Positions 44,585 through 53,368 of a DNA stretch of 64,000 bases are shown piece after piece (positions within the stretch are counted from its first letter, which is position 1; every line of letters starts with the position of its first letter). The translations under genes and the position numbers were made by a program. The stretch covers positions 62,001 through 126,000 of the forward strand of contig DAOUBK010000094.1 of assembly GCA_034432635.1 (NCBI GenBank), given 5' to 3'. Source of the DNA: Roseiflexus sp034432635 (GTDB lineage Bacteria; Chloroflexota; Chloroflexia; Chloroflexales; Roseiflexaceae). The notes under the pieces were generated by a model. It saw nothing but the letters and a program-made list of their open reading frames with translations. It searched no databases and had not been told where the DNA came from.

Positions 44585-45676
44585 CTACCGTTCTCCCGTC
44601 ACTGCCGGTCGTTCGACCGTCATCTGCGCCTGTTGGGTATTATTGATCGTCAGCGCCAGCGATATACCGACCAGCGCCGCCACCAGGCCCACCAGCACGA
44701 AACGCTGCATCACCTGCGTTTCACTCCAACCGAGCAGTTCAAAGTGGTTGTGAAGCGGCGACATTTTGAACACCCGACGCCCAACGCCGGTGCGCCGTTT
44801 CGTCCATTTGAAATAGCCAACTTGAATGATAACCGAGAGTGCTTCAGCGACGAACACCAGACCGACAACCGGCAACAGCAGCCACTGCTGCGACTGAAGG
44901 GCAATCACGCCCAGCACCGCACCCAGCGAGAGCGCACCCAGATCGCCCATGAACACCTGCGCCGGATGCGCGTTGTACCACAGAAAAGCCGCGCATGCCC
45001 CAACGAGCGTAAAACAGAATGCCATCAGGTTAATGAACTCGCCGTTCAGGAAGGTAATCACTCCGTAGGCAGCGAACGCCAGCGTCAGATTCCATCCCGC
45101 CAGACTATCGAGACCATCGGTAAGGTTCACTGCATTGCTCGTGCCGACGATGATCAGCATGGCAAACGGGATGAACCACAGACCGATGTCGAACTGCCCG
45201 ACGAACGGGACGCGCACCTGCCCGAAGTTTGCCAGACCGAATGGCGGCGGCAGGTAGAGCACCAGTGCGGCGCCGAAGGCGATCAGTAACATCAACGCCA
45301 TTTTAGTGCGCGGCGTAAACCCATACGTCTTCGACCGACTCCTGACCAGCGACATGTAATCATCAACCGCGCCAAGGATGGCAAACGCGATCAGAACCGC
45401 GAGCGGCAGCAGGATCGACCAGCGATCGATCAGGTTGAACGCCACGTTCAAAACAATGACCGGCAGCAGAATGATAATCCCTCCCATTGTTGGCGTACCG
45501 GTCTTGACCTGGTGCCTCTGCGGTCCTTCGAGGCGAATCTGCTTGCCAATCCGATGGCGTCGCAGGAAGCGGATCCAGTATCCGCCTGTTGCGAGGGTCA
45601 GGATAAAGGCAGCTGCTGCCAGCAGCAGCGCGCGTGCCATATCCTGCACCAGTAATGCCTGGAGCGTTTCACGCAC
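44585..45676 (-). CDS. mraY: Phospho-MurNAc-pentapeptide transferase
   Basis: Membrane enzyme making lipid I from UDP-MurNAc-pentapeptide and undecaprenyl phosphate. The 363 residues carry about ten helices and the family motifs KTGTPTMGGIIIL, ILGAVDDYMSLVRSRS, NAVNLTDGLDSLA, MGDLGALSLGAVLG and FKMSPLHNHFELLGWSE. It starts with GTG at 45676, with GAGGAG upstream. murF ends 65 bases before it. Confidence 0.96.
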   Translation of the reverse strand: MRETLQALLVQDMARALLLAAAAFILTLATGGYWIRFLRRHRIGKQIRLEGPQRHQVKTGTPTMGGIIILLPVIVLNVAFNLIDRWSILLPLAVLIAFAILGAVDDYMSLVRSRSKTYGFTPRTKMALMLLIAFGAALVLYLPPPFGLANFGQVRVPFVGQFDIGLWFIPFAMLIIVGTSNAVNLTDGLDSLAGWNLTLAFAAYGVITFLNGEFINLMAFCFTLVGACAAFLWYNAHPAQVFMGDLGALSLGAVLGVIALQSQQWLLLPVVGLVFVAEALSVIIQVGYFKWTKRRTGVGRRVFKMSPLHNHFELLGWSETQVMQRFVLVGLVAALVGISLALTINNTQQAQMTVERPAVTGER

Positions 45677-45741
45677 GTGTGTCTCCTCTTACGTCATTGC
45701 TCTCCGGGACGATGGATATTGGTTTGCGAAACGACAGAGTA

Positions 45742-47199
45742 TCACGGACGATGCTGCTGCAACCGCACCACAATGCTCTCCATCAACATACCACGCGACC
45801 CCTTGATCAATACGAAGTCGCCAGGCGCCATGTAGGACATCGCCAGTTCTGCCGCTTCGTCGTTATCGTCAACGCTCTGGACCTGTTCAGGTGTCATACC
45901 CGTCTGCAGGGCTTCATCGGCGATCCAGCGCGCCCGCTGTCCCACCGTGATCAGGAACTGGACAACTTCGGCGGCACGCGCACCGACCCTGCGATGCGCC
46001 TCTTCTTCGATACTTCCCAATTCCAGCATATCCCCCAGAATAGCAATGCGCCGCCCTTCGAGTTCCGCCAGCAGATTGAGTGCTGCCAGCATCGAGGCTG
46101 GCGACGCATTGTACGTATCGTCGATCAGTGTCGTCTGATGGACACCGGGTACAGCCAGAAGCCTGAGTTGGGCGCTTTCATCACGCAGACCCGCGATGAT
46201 CGCCTCCCACTCCATACCGAGCAGCAACCCGGCGGAAGCCGCGGCAAGCGCCGTGTGAACACTGTGCCGCCCCAGCAACGGCAGCGTTAGATGGAAAGCA
46301 TCACCCTGATAATGCACCCGAAAACTGACCCCCTGCAACCCGCGACTTTCGATCGCATCTGCCCAGAGATCCGCTGCCGGGTCGAGACCATAGAAGAACG
46401 GACGGGCACGGGTCACCTCCGCCATTGCGCGCACCCGTGGGTCATCGATATTGAGAATCGCAAACCCATCGTCGGGCAGCGCCTGCGGCAACTCACTTTT
46501 GGCGCGTTGGATCGCTTCGATACTCCCCATCCGCTCGAGATGCGACGGACCCACATTGGTCACAATGCCGAGGCGTGGCCGGGCAAGAGCCGCCAGATGC
46601 GCGATCTCGCCCGGACCGTACATGCCCATTTCCAGCACTGCCACCTGATGGTCGGCGGTTAGTTTGAGCAGCACAATGGGCAATGTCGCCTCGCTGTTGT
46701 AACTTCTTGGACTTTTTAAGGTGCGAAAGCTGCGCTGAAGAACACTAGCAGTCACCTCTTTCGTCGAGGTTTTGCCCACACTTCCGGTGATGCCGATCAC
46801 AACGGGTTGATACTTCCCCCGGTGATAGGCTGCCAGCCGGTTCAGCGCCGCCTGCGGATCATCGACAGCAATCAGCAGAACACTATCGGGTGTCGCCTGG
46901 TCTAATCCTTCCCCAGTGACCGGATTGATCACCACGTAGGGACGTCCGGGCGACAGGTTCGACAGTTTGTCGCGACGCACCAGAGCGCCGCGTGCGCCAC
47001 GCGCTGCCGCATCCGCCAGAAACTCGTGGCCATCGACCCGTTCGCCACGCAGGGCGACGAACAGGCACTCTGACGTCGCCTGACGCGAATCGATCACCGC
47101 TTCGCTAAAGGCGACCTGCACCAACGCGGGCGGTAACGGTGGCCTGCGCCGATCCGCTTCCGCCTGCACGCCAAGCAGCACTTTATCCAGTTGCAACAC
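45742..47199 (-). CDS. murF: UDP-MurNAc-tripeptide--D-alanyl-D-alanine ligase
   Basis: Adds D-Ala-D-Ala to complete the pentapeptide. The 485 residues show the N-terminal domain with VIDSRQATSECLFVALRGERVDGHEF (read in parts), the ATP loop GITGSVGKTSTKEVTASVL, the central motif IVTNVGPSHLERMGSIEAI and the C-terminal LIDDTYNASPASMLAALN with ILGDMLELG. It starts with GTG 47199 behind GAAGAAGGG. murE, which normally precedes murF, is not present in the cluster. Confidence 0.95.
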   Translation of the reverse strand: MLQLDKVLLGVQAEADRRRPPLPPALVQVAFSEAVIDSRQATSECLFVALRGERVDGHEFLADAAARGARGALVRRDKLSNLSPGRPYVVINPVTGEGLDQATPDSVLLIAVDDPQAALNRLAAYHRGKYQPVVIGITGSVGKTSTKEVTASVLQRSFRTLKSPRSYNSEATLPIVLLKLTADHQVAVLEMGMYGPGEIAHLAALARPRLGIVTNVGPSHLERMGSIEAIQRAKSELPQALPDDGFAILNIDDPRVRAMAEVTRARPFFYGLDPAADLWADAIESRGLQGVSFRVHYQGDAFHLTLPLLGRHSVHTALAAASAGLLLGMEWEAIIAGLRDESAQLRLLAVPGVHQTTLIDDTYNASPASMLAALNLLAELEGRRIAILGDMLELGSIEEEAHRRVGARAAEVVQFLITVGQRARWIADEALQTGMTPEQVQSVDDNDEAAELAMSYMAPGDFVLIKGSRGMLMESIVVRLQQHRP

Positions 47200-47240
47200 C
47201 GCCGTACCCTTCTTCGATCACAGCACATCAATCCGGCGGC

Positions 47241-47249
47241 ATTGTAACA
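47241..47249 (-). promoter_or_regulatory. Candidate internal promoter before murF
   Basis: TGT-TACAAT on the minus strand lies in the 95-base gap between ftsI and murF, the largest gap within the upstream half of the dcw cluster. A weak TTTCCG is 17 bases upstream. Confidence 0.4.
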
Positions 47250-47294
47250 TAACCTCATTTGACCGGAAACAACGGCGTAGCGTGTTCCCCGCAC

Positions 47295-49151
47295 CTACCG
47301 GTTGAGACGCCCGCCCACCGTCTGCCCTGGATCGACCAGTCCCATATCGGGAGCGATACGCGCGTACTGGAGCAGTTGCGTTGCAATCGACTGGAAGAGC
47401 GGTATCGCAGTGCGCACCGCCCAGTAATCGTCGCGTGGGCGATCGACTTTCACCAGGATGGCAAAACGTGCGTGCTCAGCCGGGGCAAGCCCGGCGACCG
47501 ATCCAATCGTCGCATCGGCGACATACCCGCCACGTCCGTCCGGGATCGACGATGTACCGGTTTTGGCGCATACTTCGTAACCGGGCACGAGCCATGTATC
47601 GCTGTAGTTACCGGTCATGCCCGCCCAGACGACCGGTGCATAATGGTTGGCAGATTTCACCAGCATGCGGCGCACCGTCCATGCAACCCCCGGCTCGATC
47701 GGCTGCCCGACCTGTTTGGGTTGGGTGATGACGCAATCATCGCCGCGGCAGCGCCGTTCGACAACGTATGGACGCATGAGTCTGCCATCGTTGCCAATCG
47801 CAGCCACCATACGCACCAGTTGAAGCGGCGTTACGGCTATCCCCTGCCCATACCCGTTGGTATCGAGCACCAGCGGACTCCAGCCATCCTGGGCTGGAGT
47901 CTGTACCATCCCTGCGGCTTCACCGGCAATGTCGACGCCGGTGGGACGACCAAAACCAAACTCGTTCAGCATTGCGTAGAAACGATCGGCGCCGATCAGT
48001 TCCGCCAGTTGCAGTGCACCGACATTACTCGAGTGGTAGAGCACCTTTTCCGGATTGACAGGACCGTTCCCCGCTCCGTTCCAGTTCGATAGACGCCATC
48101 CGTAGCGATAGACGCCGCCGGGATCATCAACGACCGTATCAGCGGTAAAAGCGCGGGTCTGCAAACCGGCAGCAACCGTAAAGATTTTGAAGGTCGAACC
48201 CGGCTCATACTGCGTCCCGATCGCCGGATTCAGGTTGTACATTTCCGGTGCGTACTCGAAGTAATGGTTGGGGTCGAACGTCGGATAACTGGCCATGCCG
48301 AGGATCGCGCCGGTGCGCGGATCCATCACGATCACCATGCCGCCGTCGGCATTGTGCTCATCGACCGCTTTTTTCAGTTCGGTCTCGATAATATGCTGCA
48401 CGGTGGGATCGATGGTCAACTGGAGATCAACGCCTGGCGCCGCCGGTTGAACTTCCTGCGGCGCGATCCAGATCGGGTTGCGCTGCGAGTCGACTTCCGC
48501 CGTCATGACTCCGGTACTGCCGCGCAACAGCGTATCGTAGTATCCTTCGATACCGCTGATGCCGACGTGCTCAAAATTGACTGCGCCAACCACGTGGGCA
48601 GCGAAGGTCTGTTGCGGGTAGACGCGGCGCGGTTCGTACTGAAGCAGCAATCCAGGCTCATTGAGCGCGATGATGCGTTCGGCGATCTCCGGTTCGAGCC
48701 AGCGTTTGATGCGCACCTGATAGCGTGACGTGTTCTGCATTGCTGCCAGAATGTCGGGCGACGGAACACCAAGCAGACCGGAAAGGGTCAGCGCCAGGCG
48801 GGGCGCCTGCTTCTGGTCGATCTGCGACGGTACGACATACAGGCTCTGGAGATCGACATCGAGCGCCAGGACGTTTCCTTTGCTGTCACGAATAACACCG
48901 CGCGGCGCGGGGATCGGCAGACGCTGATACACCTCGGCGCGTGCCATCTCTGCCAGCGTGCGTCCGCCAACCCGCACCTGCCCGGTCTGAATACTGCCCA
49001 GATGCACCGCCACACGCACGATGATCACCACGGCGATCAGCAGAATCAGGTTCAACCGCCAGCGACTGATCGTGATCGAGCGTGTCGCTGTGGCGCTGCG
49101 CCGCGCTGGAGTACGATTGACAACAGTGCTGCGTGTGGTACGGGCAGCCAT
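47295..49151 (-). CDS. ftsI: Septal peptidoglycan transpeptidase FtsI / PBP2
   Basis: Class B penicillin-binding protein that cross-links septal wall. The 618 residues have a basic cytoplasmic N-terminus, one membrane helix (LNLILLIAVVIIVRVAVHL), the PBP dimer domain (PIPAPRGVIRDSKGNVLAL) and a transpeptidase domain. That domain has catalytic serine S319 in PGSTFKIFT, SSN in LYHSSNVGAL and KTG in CAKTGTSS. There are no PASTA domains. It lies 13 bases after the ftsL-like gene and is expected to pair with FtsW. Confidence 0.94.
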   Translation of the reverse strand: MAARTTRSTVVNRTPARRSATATRSITISRWRLNLILLIAVVIIVRVAVHLGSIQTGQVRVGGRTLAEMARAEVYQRLPIPAPRGVIRDSKGNVLALDVDLQSLYVVPSQIDQKQAPRLALTLSGLLGVPSPDILAAMQNTSRYQVRIKRWLEPEIAERIIALNEPGLLLQYEPRRVYPQQTFAAHVVGAVNFEHVGISGIEGYYDTLLRGSTGVMTAEVDSQRNPIWIAPQEVQPAAPGVDLQLTIDPTVQHIIETELKKAVDEHNADGGMVIVMDPRTGAILGMASYPTFDPNHYFEYAPEMYNLNPAIGTQYEPGSTFKIFTVAAGLQTRAFTADTVVDDPGGVYRYGWRLSNWNGAGNGPVNPEKVLYHSSNVGALQLAELIGADRFYAMLNEFGFGRPTGVDIAGEAAGMVQTPAQDGWSPLVLDTNGYGQGIAVTPLQLVRMVAAIGNDGRLMRPYVVERRCRGDDCVITQPKQVGQPIEPGVAWTVRRMLVKSANHYAPVVWAGMTGNYSDTWLVPGYEVCAKTGTSSIPDGRGGYVADATIGSVAGLAPAEHARFAILVKVDRPRDDYWAVRTAIPLFQSIATQLLQYARIAPDMGLVDPGQTVGGRLNR

Positions 49152-49164
49152 ACGACGTTCCTTA

Positions 49165-49563
49165 CTACGGGTTCAGCGGCATGCCATCGTGCAATGGCGA
49201 TTCTTGGTCGGCAGATGTACCGATGGTGATATACCGCATCTGCTCCGGTCGCATCGGACGAAGGTTCATCCGGAGGGCGCGGCGTTCGATGTCCACAAGC
49301 GACTGAGCGCGCGCCAGACGCAATCGCAGATTGCTCTGCTCGCGCAGCAACACCGTTTGCCGACGCTGCAACTGCGCAATCGCATGCCCTTGGGTTGCCA
49401 GATGCCCCGTTTGCGCAAGGGTCAACCCGCTCATCAACGCCAGCCACAGTGCGGCAGCGATCAACCGTCGCCCGCCATCGAGGCGCAGATAGCGCGAGAG
49501 TTCACCGCGACGTTCTTTCGCTTCGCGGATGGTTGGATAGAGCGGTTTGAGTGTGACAGCCAT
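49165..49563 (-). CDS. FtsL/DivIC-like division protein
   Basis: A 132-residue bitopic protein between rsmH and ftsI, the usual ftsL place. A basic N-terminus is followed by one membrane helix (about 33-50, LIAAALWLALMSGLTLA) and a coiled coil (about 56-100, AIAQLQRRQTVLLREQSNLR). Sequence conservation in this family is poor, so the call rests on layout and position. It would form the FtsQLB-type bridge with the ftsQ product. Confidence 0.8.
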   Translation of the reverse strand: MAVTLKPLYPTIREAKERRGELSRYLRLDGGRRLIAAALWLALMSGLTLAQTGHLATQGHAIAQLQRRQTVLLREQSNLRLRLARAQSLVDIERRALRMNLRPMRPEQMRYITIGTSADQESPLHDGMPLNP

Positions 49564-49611
49564 CGGTTCACCTTACTTTCCCTCAATCGTGCGCTGAAAC
49601 AGCATACCTTT

Positions 49612-50499
49612 TTACGCGACCCGTTCTGCTACCCGTAACCTGGCGCTGCGACTGCGCGGGTTGGCGCGTTGTTCTTCGACACTGGCTTCGACCGGCTTGC
49701 GTGTAATCACGCGCAGACGTCCCGCTTGCGCCTCGGCGCGCAGTGTGTGCTTGACAATCCGATCTTCCAGCGAGTGAAAGGCAATGATTGCCATCCTCCC
49801 GCCAGGCGCCAGCAGATCGATAATCTGCGGCAACGCCGCTTCCAGGCTTGCCAATTCGTCGTTGACCGCAATCCGCAACGCCTGAAATGTACGCGTCGCC
49901 GGATGAATCCTGCCGCGCTGCCTACCCAACGCCCGACTGACAATCGCCGCCAGTTCATCGGTAGTCGTCACCGGCTTGCGCCGCCGCGCTTCAGCGATCA
50001 CGCGAGCGATGCGGCGTGAAGCGCGCTCTTCGCCATAGCGAAAGATCAAGTCGGCAAGTTCCTGTTCTGGCAGATCGTTGACCAGATGTGCTGCCGTTAG
50101 CCGCGCATCTGGATCGAGACGCATATCGAGCGGCGCACGCGCCTGAAACGAAAATCCCCGCTCCGGCGTGTCGAGTTGATACGATGAGACCCCCAGATCG
50201 AGCACCACACCCTCTACCTGCACAAAGCCGGATGTCGTCGCCAGCCAGCCAATCTCCCGAAAGCTGCCGCGTACAAGCGTCACCCGATTACCGTATGGCG
50301 CCAGTCGCGCTGCTACCGCTGTCAGCGCCGCTGGGTCACAGTCAATCCCCAACAGACGACCGTCGGGTGACGAGGCCTCCAGGATCGCCGCAGCATGACC
50401 GCCGCCGCCAACCGTTCCATCGATGTACCTGCCCCCAGGGCGCGGCGCCAGCCCGGCGATTACCTCGGTAAGCAATACTGGTGTGTGCTGGTATTCCAA
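49612..50499 (-). CDS. rsmH: 16S rRNA (cytosine1402-N4)-methyltransferase
   Basis: Methylates C1402 of 16S rRNA, also known as MraW. The 295 residues start HTPVLLTEVIAGL, then the SAM-binding YIDGTVGGGGHAAAIL, VVLDLGVSSYQLDTPERGFSF, PLDMRLDPD, HPATRTFQALRIAVNDEL and IIAFHSLEDRIVKH, all family signatures. It is the second gene of the dcw cluster. The 60-base gap to mraZ holds a heptamer tandem repeat. Confidence 0.97.
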   Translation of the reverse strand: MEYQHTPVLLTEVIAGLAPRPGGRYIDGTVGGGGHAAAILEASSPDGRLLGIDCDPAALTAVAARLAPYGNRVTLVRGSFREIGWLATTSGFVQVEGVVLDLGVSSYQLDTPERGFSFQARAPLDMRLDPDARLTAAHLVNDLPEQELADLIFRYGEERASRRIARVIAEARRRKPVTTTDELAAIVSRALGRQRGRIHPATRTFQALRIAVNDELASLEAALPQIIDLLAPGGRMAIIAFHSLEDRIVKHTLRAEAQAGRLRVITRKPVEASVEEQRANPRSRSARLRVAERVA

Positions 50500-50513
50500 A
50501 GAACTGACTTATT

Positions 50514-50545
50514 GTTGAACGTTCAACGTTCAACGCTCAACGTTC
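50514..50545. repeat. Heptanucleotide tandem repeat between mraZ and rsmH
   Basis: Four and a half 7-base units read GTTGAAC, GTTCAAC, GTTCAAC, GCTCAAC, GTTC. The units are partly self-complementary, so they may also form small hairpins. The array lies 15 bases upstream of the rsmH start codon and would cover or adjoin its ribosome-binding region. Confidence 0.75.
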
Positions 50546-50559
50546 TAAACCCCACCTCA

Positions 50560-50991
50560 TCAAAACCGCAACTCTGCCAGTTTCTGCGCGAACAGACTCG
50601 CATTTGCATCCATAGCACTCAACACATTCTGCCAGCGACGCGGCGCCCAGATCTCAAAGTGCCGGTTCAGCCCGGCGATGATTGCCTGATCGCCGAGTTC
50701 GGCGAACTCACGCAGATTCTGTGGAATAAGAATGCGCCCCTGGCGATCGAGCGTCATGTCGGCAGCACCCGAAAACAGCATGCGCTGCAGCTGGCGCGTC
50801 TCTTCACTGCCGATCGGCAGACTGCTCACCTGGCGCGCCAGTTCTTCCCAGACACTGCGCGGGAACCCCATCAAACATTTATCGAAACCACGTGTAATCA
50901 CCACACCCTCGTTGAGTTCATCGCGAAATCGGGCCGGTATTGCCAGACGACCCTTGTCATCGATGGTATGTTCATATTCACCCAGAAACAC
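50560..50991 (-). CDS. mraZ: Transcriptional regulator MraZ
   Basis: AbrB-fold DNA-binding protein that represses its own dcw operon. The 143 residues have the two SpoVT-AbrB-like repeats of the family: FLGEYEHTIDDKGRLAIPAR and MTLDRQGRILIPQNLREF, the latter with the DxxGR motif. It starts with GTG at 50991 without a clear Shine-Dalgarno site. It is first in the cluster, behind a long leader and a promoter with three MraZ-type boxes. Confidence 0.95.
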   Translation of the reverse strand: MFLGEYEHTIDDKGRLAIPARFRDELNEGVVITRGFDKCLMGFPRSVWEELARQVSSLPIGSEETRQLQRMLFSGAADMTLDRQGRILIPQNLREFAELGDQAIIAGLNRHFEIWAPRRWQNVLSAMDANASLFAQKLAELRF

Positions 50992-51127
50992 AATTGTTCG
51001 CCCGAACTAACAGGTTGACAACGTAATCAACACGTTAATTGTGCTGCGTGCTGTAAACCGCCCCGAACCCCGCATCGAATGAAGTAGAACATTTGTTTTA
51101 CTCCACAACCCACAGAACATCACGTTT

Positions 51128-51152
51128 CCCCACTTTGCCCCACATTTCCCCA
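51128..51152 (-). promoter_or_regulatory. MraZ operator: three TGGGG boxes at 10-bp spacing
   Basis: On the minus strand TGGGG occurs at 51148-51152, 51138-51142 and 51128-51132, each followed by a 5-base A-rich spacer (AAATG, CAAAG). Direct TGGG(N) repeats with 10-bp period in front of mraZ are the known MraZ recognition pattern in other bacteria. The array begins just past the -10 and covers the expected transcription start, so binding would repress. Confidence 0.78.
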
Positions 51153-51162
51153 CCTAGCGATG

Positions 51163-51191
51163 ATTATATACCACTTATTCCCACATATCAA
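51163..51191 (-). promoter_or_regulatory. Main promoter of the dcw cluster
   Basis: TTGATA (51186-51191), exactly 17 bases, then TATAAT (51163-51168) on the minus strand. This is the best sigma70-type promoter in the window. It lies 172 bases upstream of the mraZ start codon and directly before the MraZ boxes. Confidence 0.78.
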
Positions 51192-51295
51192 GCAGAATAT
51201 CCAGGTCTGCAAAACTTCATCGCATACGATGGCGTGTCGTTGTCGGTGTTGTCTGTCTGCACATGGCAGCGCTCTGACTACCACGTGCATTCCCG

Positions 51296-52078
51296 ATGTT
51301 CGGGTCTGAACCGCATGCCATCCTTCAGCCCGGTCCAGAAGCGCCCCCCATCGTATACTCCCATATCTCAACCGCTGTACCTGGCGATCCGTTCACATAT
51401 ACGCTACGTATCGCCAATACCAGTATGCAGGTTCTCGATACGCTGACCATAATCGCCACCCTGCCCGGCGGCGCCAGTCTGATCGCTATCAACGACAGTG
51501 GGATCGTTACGGGGACTGTGATCACGTGGTCTGCAACCGATCTGGCGGCTGGCGATGTGATCGAGCGATCGTATGTCGTCTCTGCCACGGCAAGCGTAAC
51601 AACCGGTTTCTACGGCGTGACGGCGATCAGCGGCTCAACGACGGTCACAGCGGCCGGTCAACTGCTCACAACCCTGGTGAACGAGCTGCGACTCCACTCT
51701 TTACCAGCAGAACGCCAGCCACCGAAGTCGGTTCTGTCTTTGAGCCAGGCCTTTATTCTTATCAACCTCGGGCAGGGAAGCGGCGCCGCCGTTGATGAGG
51801 TGGATGTGAGGGCAGTATTGCCCGACAATGCTGATGTTGTGGCTATCAGCGATGACGGCACGTTGAATGACGGCGAAGCGAGCTGGCGGGCTGTCGATCT
51901 GGAAGCAGGGAAGTTTGCAGGCTTTACGGTCCTGCTATGCGCGAGAGCAGTTGGCGATGTGATCCGCATCACCGATTACCGGGCGCACATCGGCGACGCA
52001 ACAGCTGTCCTCGGGGCAAGCGCAAGCCAGACAGTCGTTACTGAGGCACGCCGTTATCTCTCCATCATAGCCCGCTGA
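51296..52078 (+). CDS. DUF11-type repeat protein, unknown function
   Basis: A 260-residue protein with two Ig-like beta-sandwich repeats. The first is a DUF11-style unit (VPGDPFTYTLRIANTSMQVL, then TLPGGASLIAINDSG and ITWSATDLAAGDVIER). The second is related (LINLGQGSGAAVDEVDVRAV, then LPDNADVVAISDDG and ASWRAVDLEAGKFAG). Such repeats usually belong to large secreted surface proteins. No signal peptide or anchor is visible here, which is odd. It may be a fragment or have an unusual export route. The start is weakly supported. A strong terminator follows 12 bases after the stop. Confidence 0.65.
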   Translation: MFGSEPHAILQPGPEAPPIVYSHISTAVPGDPFTYTLRIANTSMQVLDTLTIIATLPGGASLIAINDSGIVTGTVITWSATDLAAGDVIERSYVVSATASVTTGFYGVTAISGSTTVTAAGQLLTTLVNELRLHSLPAERQPPKSVLSLSQAFILINLGQGSGAAVDEVDVRAVLPDNADVVAISDDGTLNDGEASWRAVDLEAGKFAGFTVLLCARAVGDVIRITDYRAHIGDATAVLGASASQTVVTEARRYLSIIAR

Positions 52079-52090
52079 ACCATGTGGATG

Positions 52091-52124
52091 GAGCGGCGCT
52101 GGTTTCCAGCGCCGCTCTGTTCAT
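52091..52124 (+). terminator. Terminator after the DUF11-type gene
   Basis: A perfect 12-bp stem, GAGCGGCGCTGG-TTT-CCAGCGCCGCTC, is followed by TGTTCATTG. It also separates this gene from the convergent acyl-CoA dehydrogenase gene. Confidence 0.75.
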
Positions 52125-52167
52125 TGTGCCATTGGAAGTGGTACGGACAATCAGAGCGGGAGAAGGC

Positions 52168-53334
52168 TCAGTACAGACGCACTTTATAACCGACCGTCTT
52201 CAGCAGTTCGCTGGCAATGACATACCGCTGAATTTCGTTGGTGCCTTCGTAGATGCGGAAGACGCGCGCATCGCGGTACATGCGTTCAAGCGGCAGTTCG
52301 CGTGAGAAACCCATGCCGCCATGGATTTGGATGGCTTCGTCGAGGATCCATGCCAGCGCGTCGGTGCAGTACAGTTTGACGATACTCGACTCGAGTCGCG
52401 CGGTTTCGCCACGATCCACCTTCTTCGCGCAGTCGTACACGATCTGCTCCATCGTGTAGATTTTCACCGCCATGTCCGCCAGTTTGAACTGGATCGCCTG
52501 GAAATCGGCGATTGGACGACCAAACTGCTGCCGTTCGACAGCATATTTGAGCGACAGTTCATACGCTTCCTTCGCCGCGCCGAGGCAGGCAGCACCCAAC
52601 CCACAGCGTCCGATGTCGAGCGTCTGGAGCGCAAGCGCATACCCGCGCCCGACTTCGCCGAGCACATTCGCCGCCGGTACACGGCAATCTTCGAAGAAGA
52701 TCGACGCCGTATGCGATGCGCGCAACCCCATCTTCGGCTCGACTTTGCCAACCTTAAAACCGGGGAAGTCTTTCTCGACAATGAATGCAGTAATGCCGCG
52801 CGGGCCGGCGCCTGGATCGGTGCTGGCAAAAACGACGACCACGTCGGCGAACGAGCCGTTGGTGATCCACATCTTGCTGCCGTTAAGCACCCAGAAATCG
52901 CCATCTCGCACGGCAGTGGTGCGAATATGGGCAGCATCGCTGCCGGCGTTCGGTTCGGTCAATGCCCAGGCGCCCCACTTGCGACCCTCGATGAGCGGGG
53001 GCAGGTAGCGCTCCTTCTGGTCTGGCGTCCCGGCGAGATGGATTGACATGGAACAAAGCTGAACGTGCGCCCCCAAAATAGTCCCCGTCGATGCACATTT
53101 GCGATTGATTTCTTCCAGCAAGACGCAGTAACCGGTAATGCCGGCATCGGAACCACCGTATGCTTCGGGGAAGGGAACGCCGAGCAGACCGAGATCGGCG
53201 GCTTTATGCAACATCTCAAATGGGACCCGCTCCTCTTCATCGATCTCGCGGGCAATCGGGGCGATCTCCTTGTTGGCGAACTCACGGACGGTCTGCCGCA
53301 GCAACCGGAGATCTTCGGGAAGTTCATACTCCAT
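52168..53334 (-). CDS. Acyl-CoA dehydrogenase
   Basis: FAD enzyme that introduces the alpha-beta double bond in acyl-CoA. The 388 residues have the family blocks GAWALTEPNAGSDAAHIRT, DFWVLNGSKMWITNGSFAD, QQFGRPIADFQAIQFKLADM and IHGGMGFSRELPLERMYRD. The catalytic-base glutamate lies in IYEGTNEIQR, as in butyryl/medium-chain enzymes. The chain length is not determinable. AAGGGAG precedes the ATG, and a promoter lies about 35 bases upstream. No electron-transfer flavoprotein genes are adjacent. Confidence 0.93.
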   Translation of the reverse strand: MEYELPEDLRLLRQTVREFANKEIAPIAREIDEEERVPFEMLHKAADLGLLGVPFPEAYGGSDAGITGYCVLLEEINRKCASTGTILGAHVQLCSMSIHLAGTPDQKERYLPPLIEGRKWGAWALTEPNAGSDAAHIRTTAVRDGDFWVLNGSKMWITNGSFADVVVVFASTDPGAGPRGITAFIVEKDFPGFKVGKVEPKMGLRASHTASIFFEDCRVPAANVLGEVGRGYALALQTLDIGRCGLGAACLGAAKEAYELSLKYAVERQQFGRPIADFQAIQFKLADMAVKIYTMEQIVYDCAKKVDRGETARLESSIVKLYCTDALAWILDEAIQIHGGMGFSRELPLERMYRDARVFRIYEGTNEIQRYVIASELLKTVGYKVRLY

Positions 53335-53368
53335 TGTGTGGTCTCCCTTCTACCTGTGCCTTTTTTTC

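Larger units (their letters stand above)
50992..51295. other. mraZ leader, operator and promoter region
   Basis: The gap between mraZ and the divergent DUF11-type gene. It holds the dcw promoter and operator (listed separately) and a predicted leader of about 165 bases on the minus strand with no recognised riboswitch. Confidence 0.6.
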
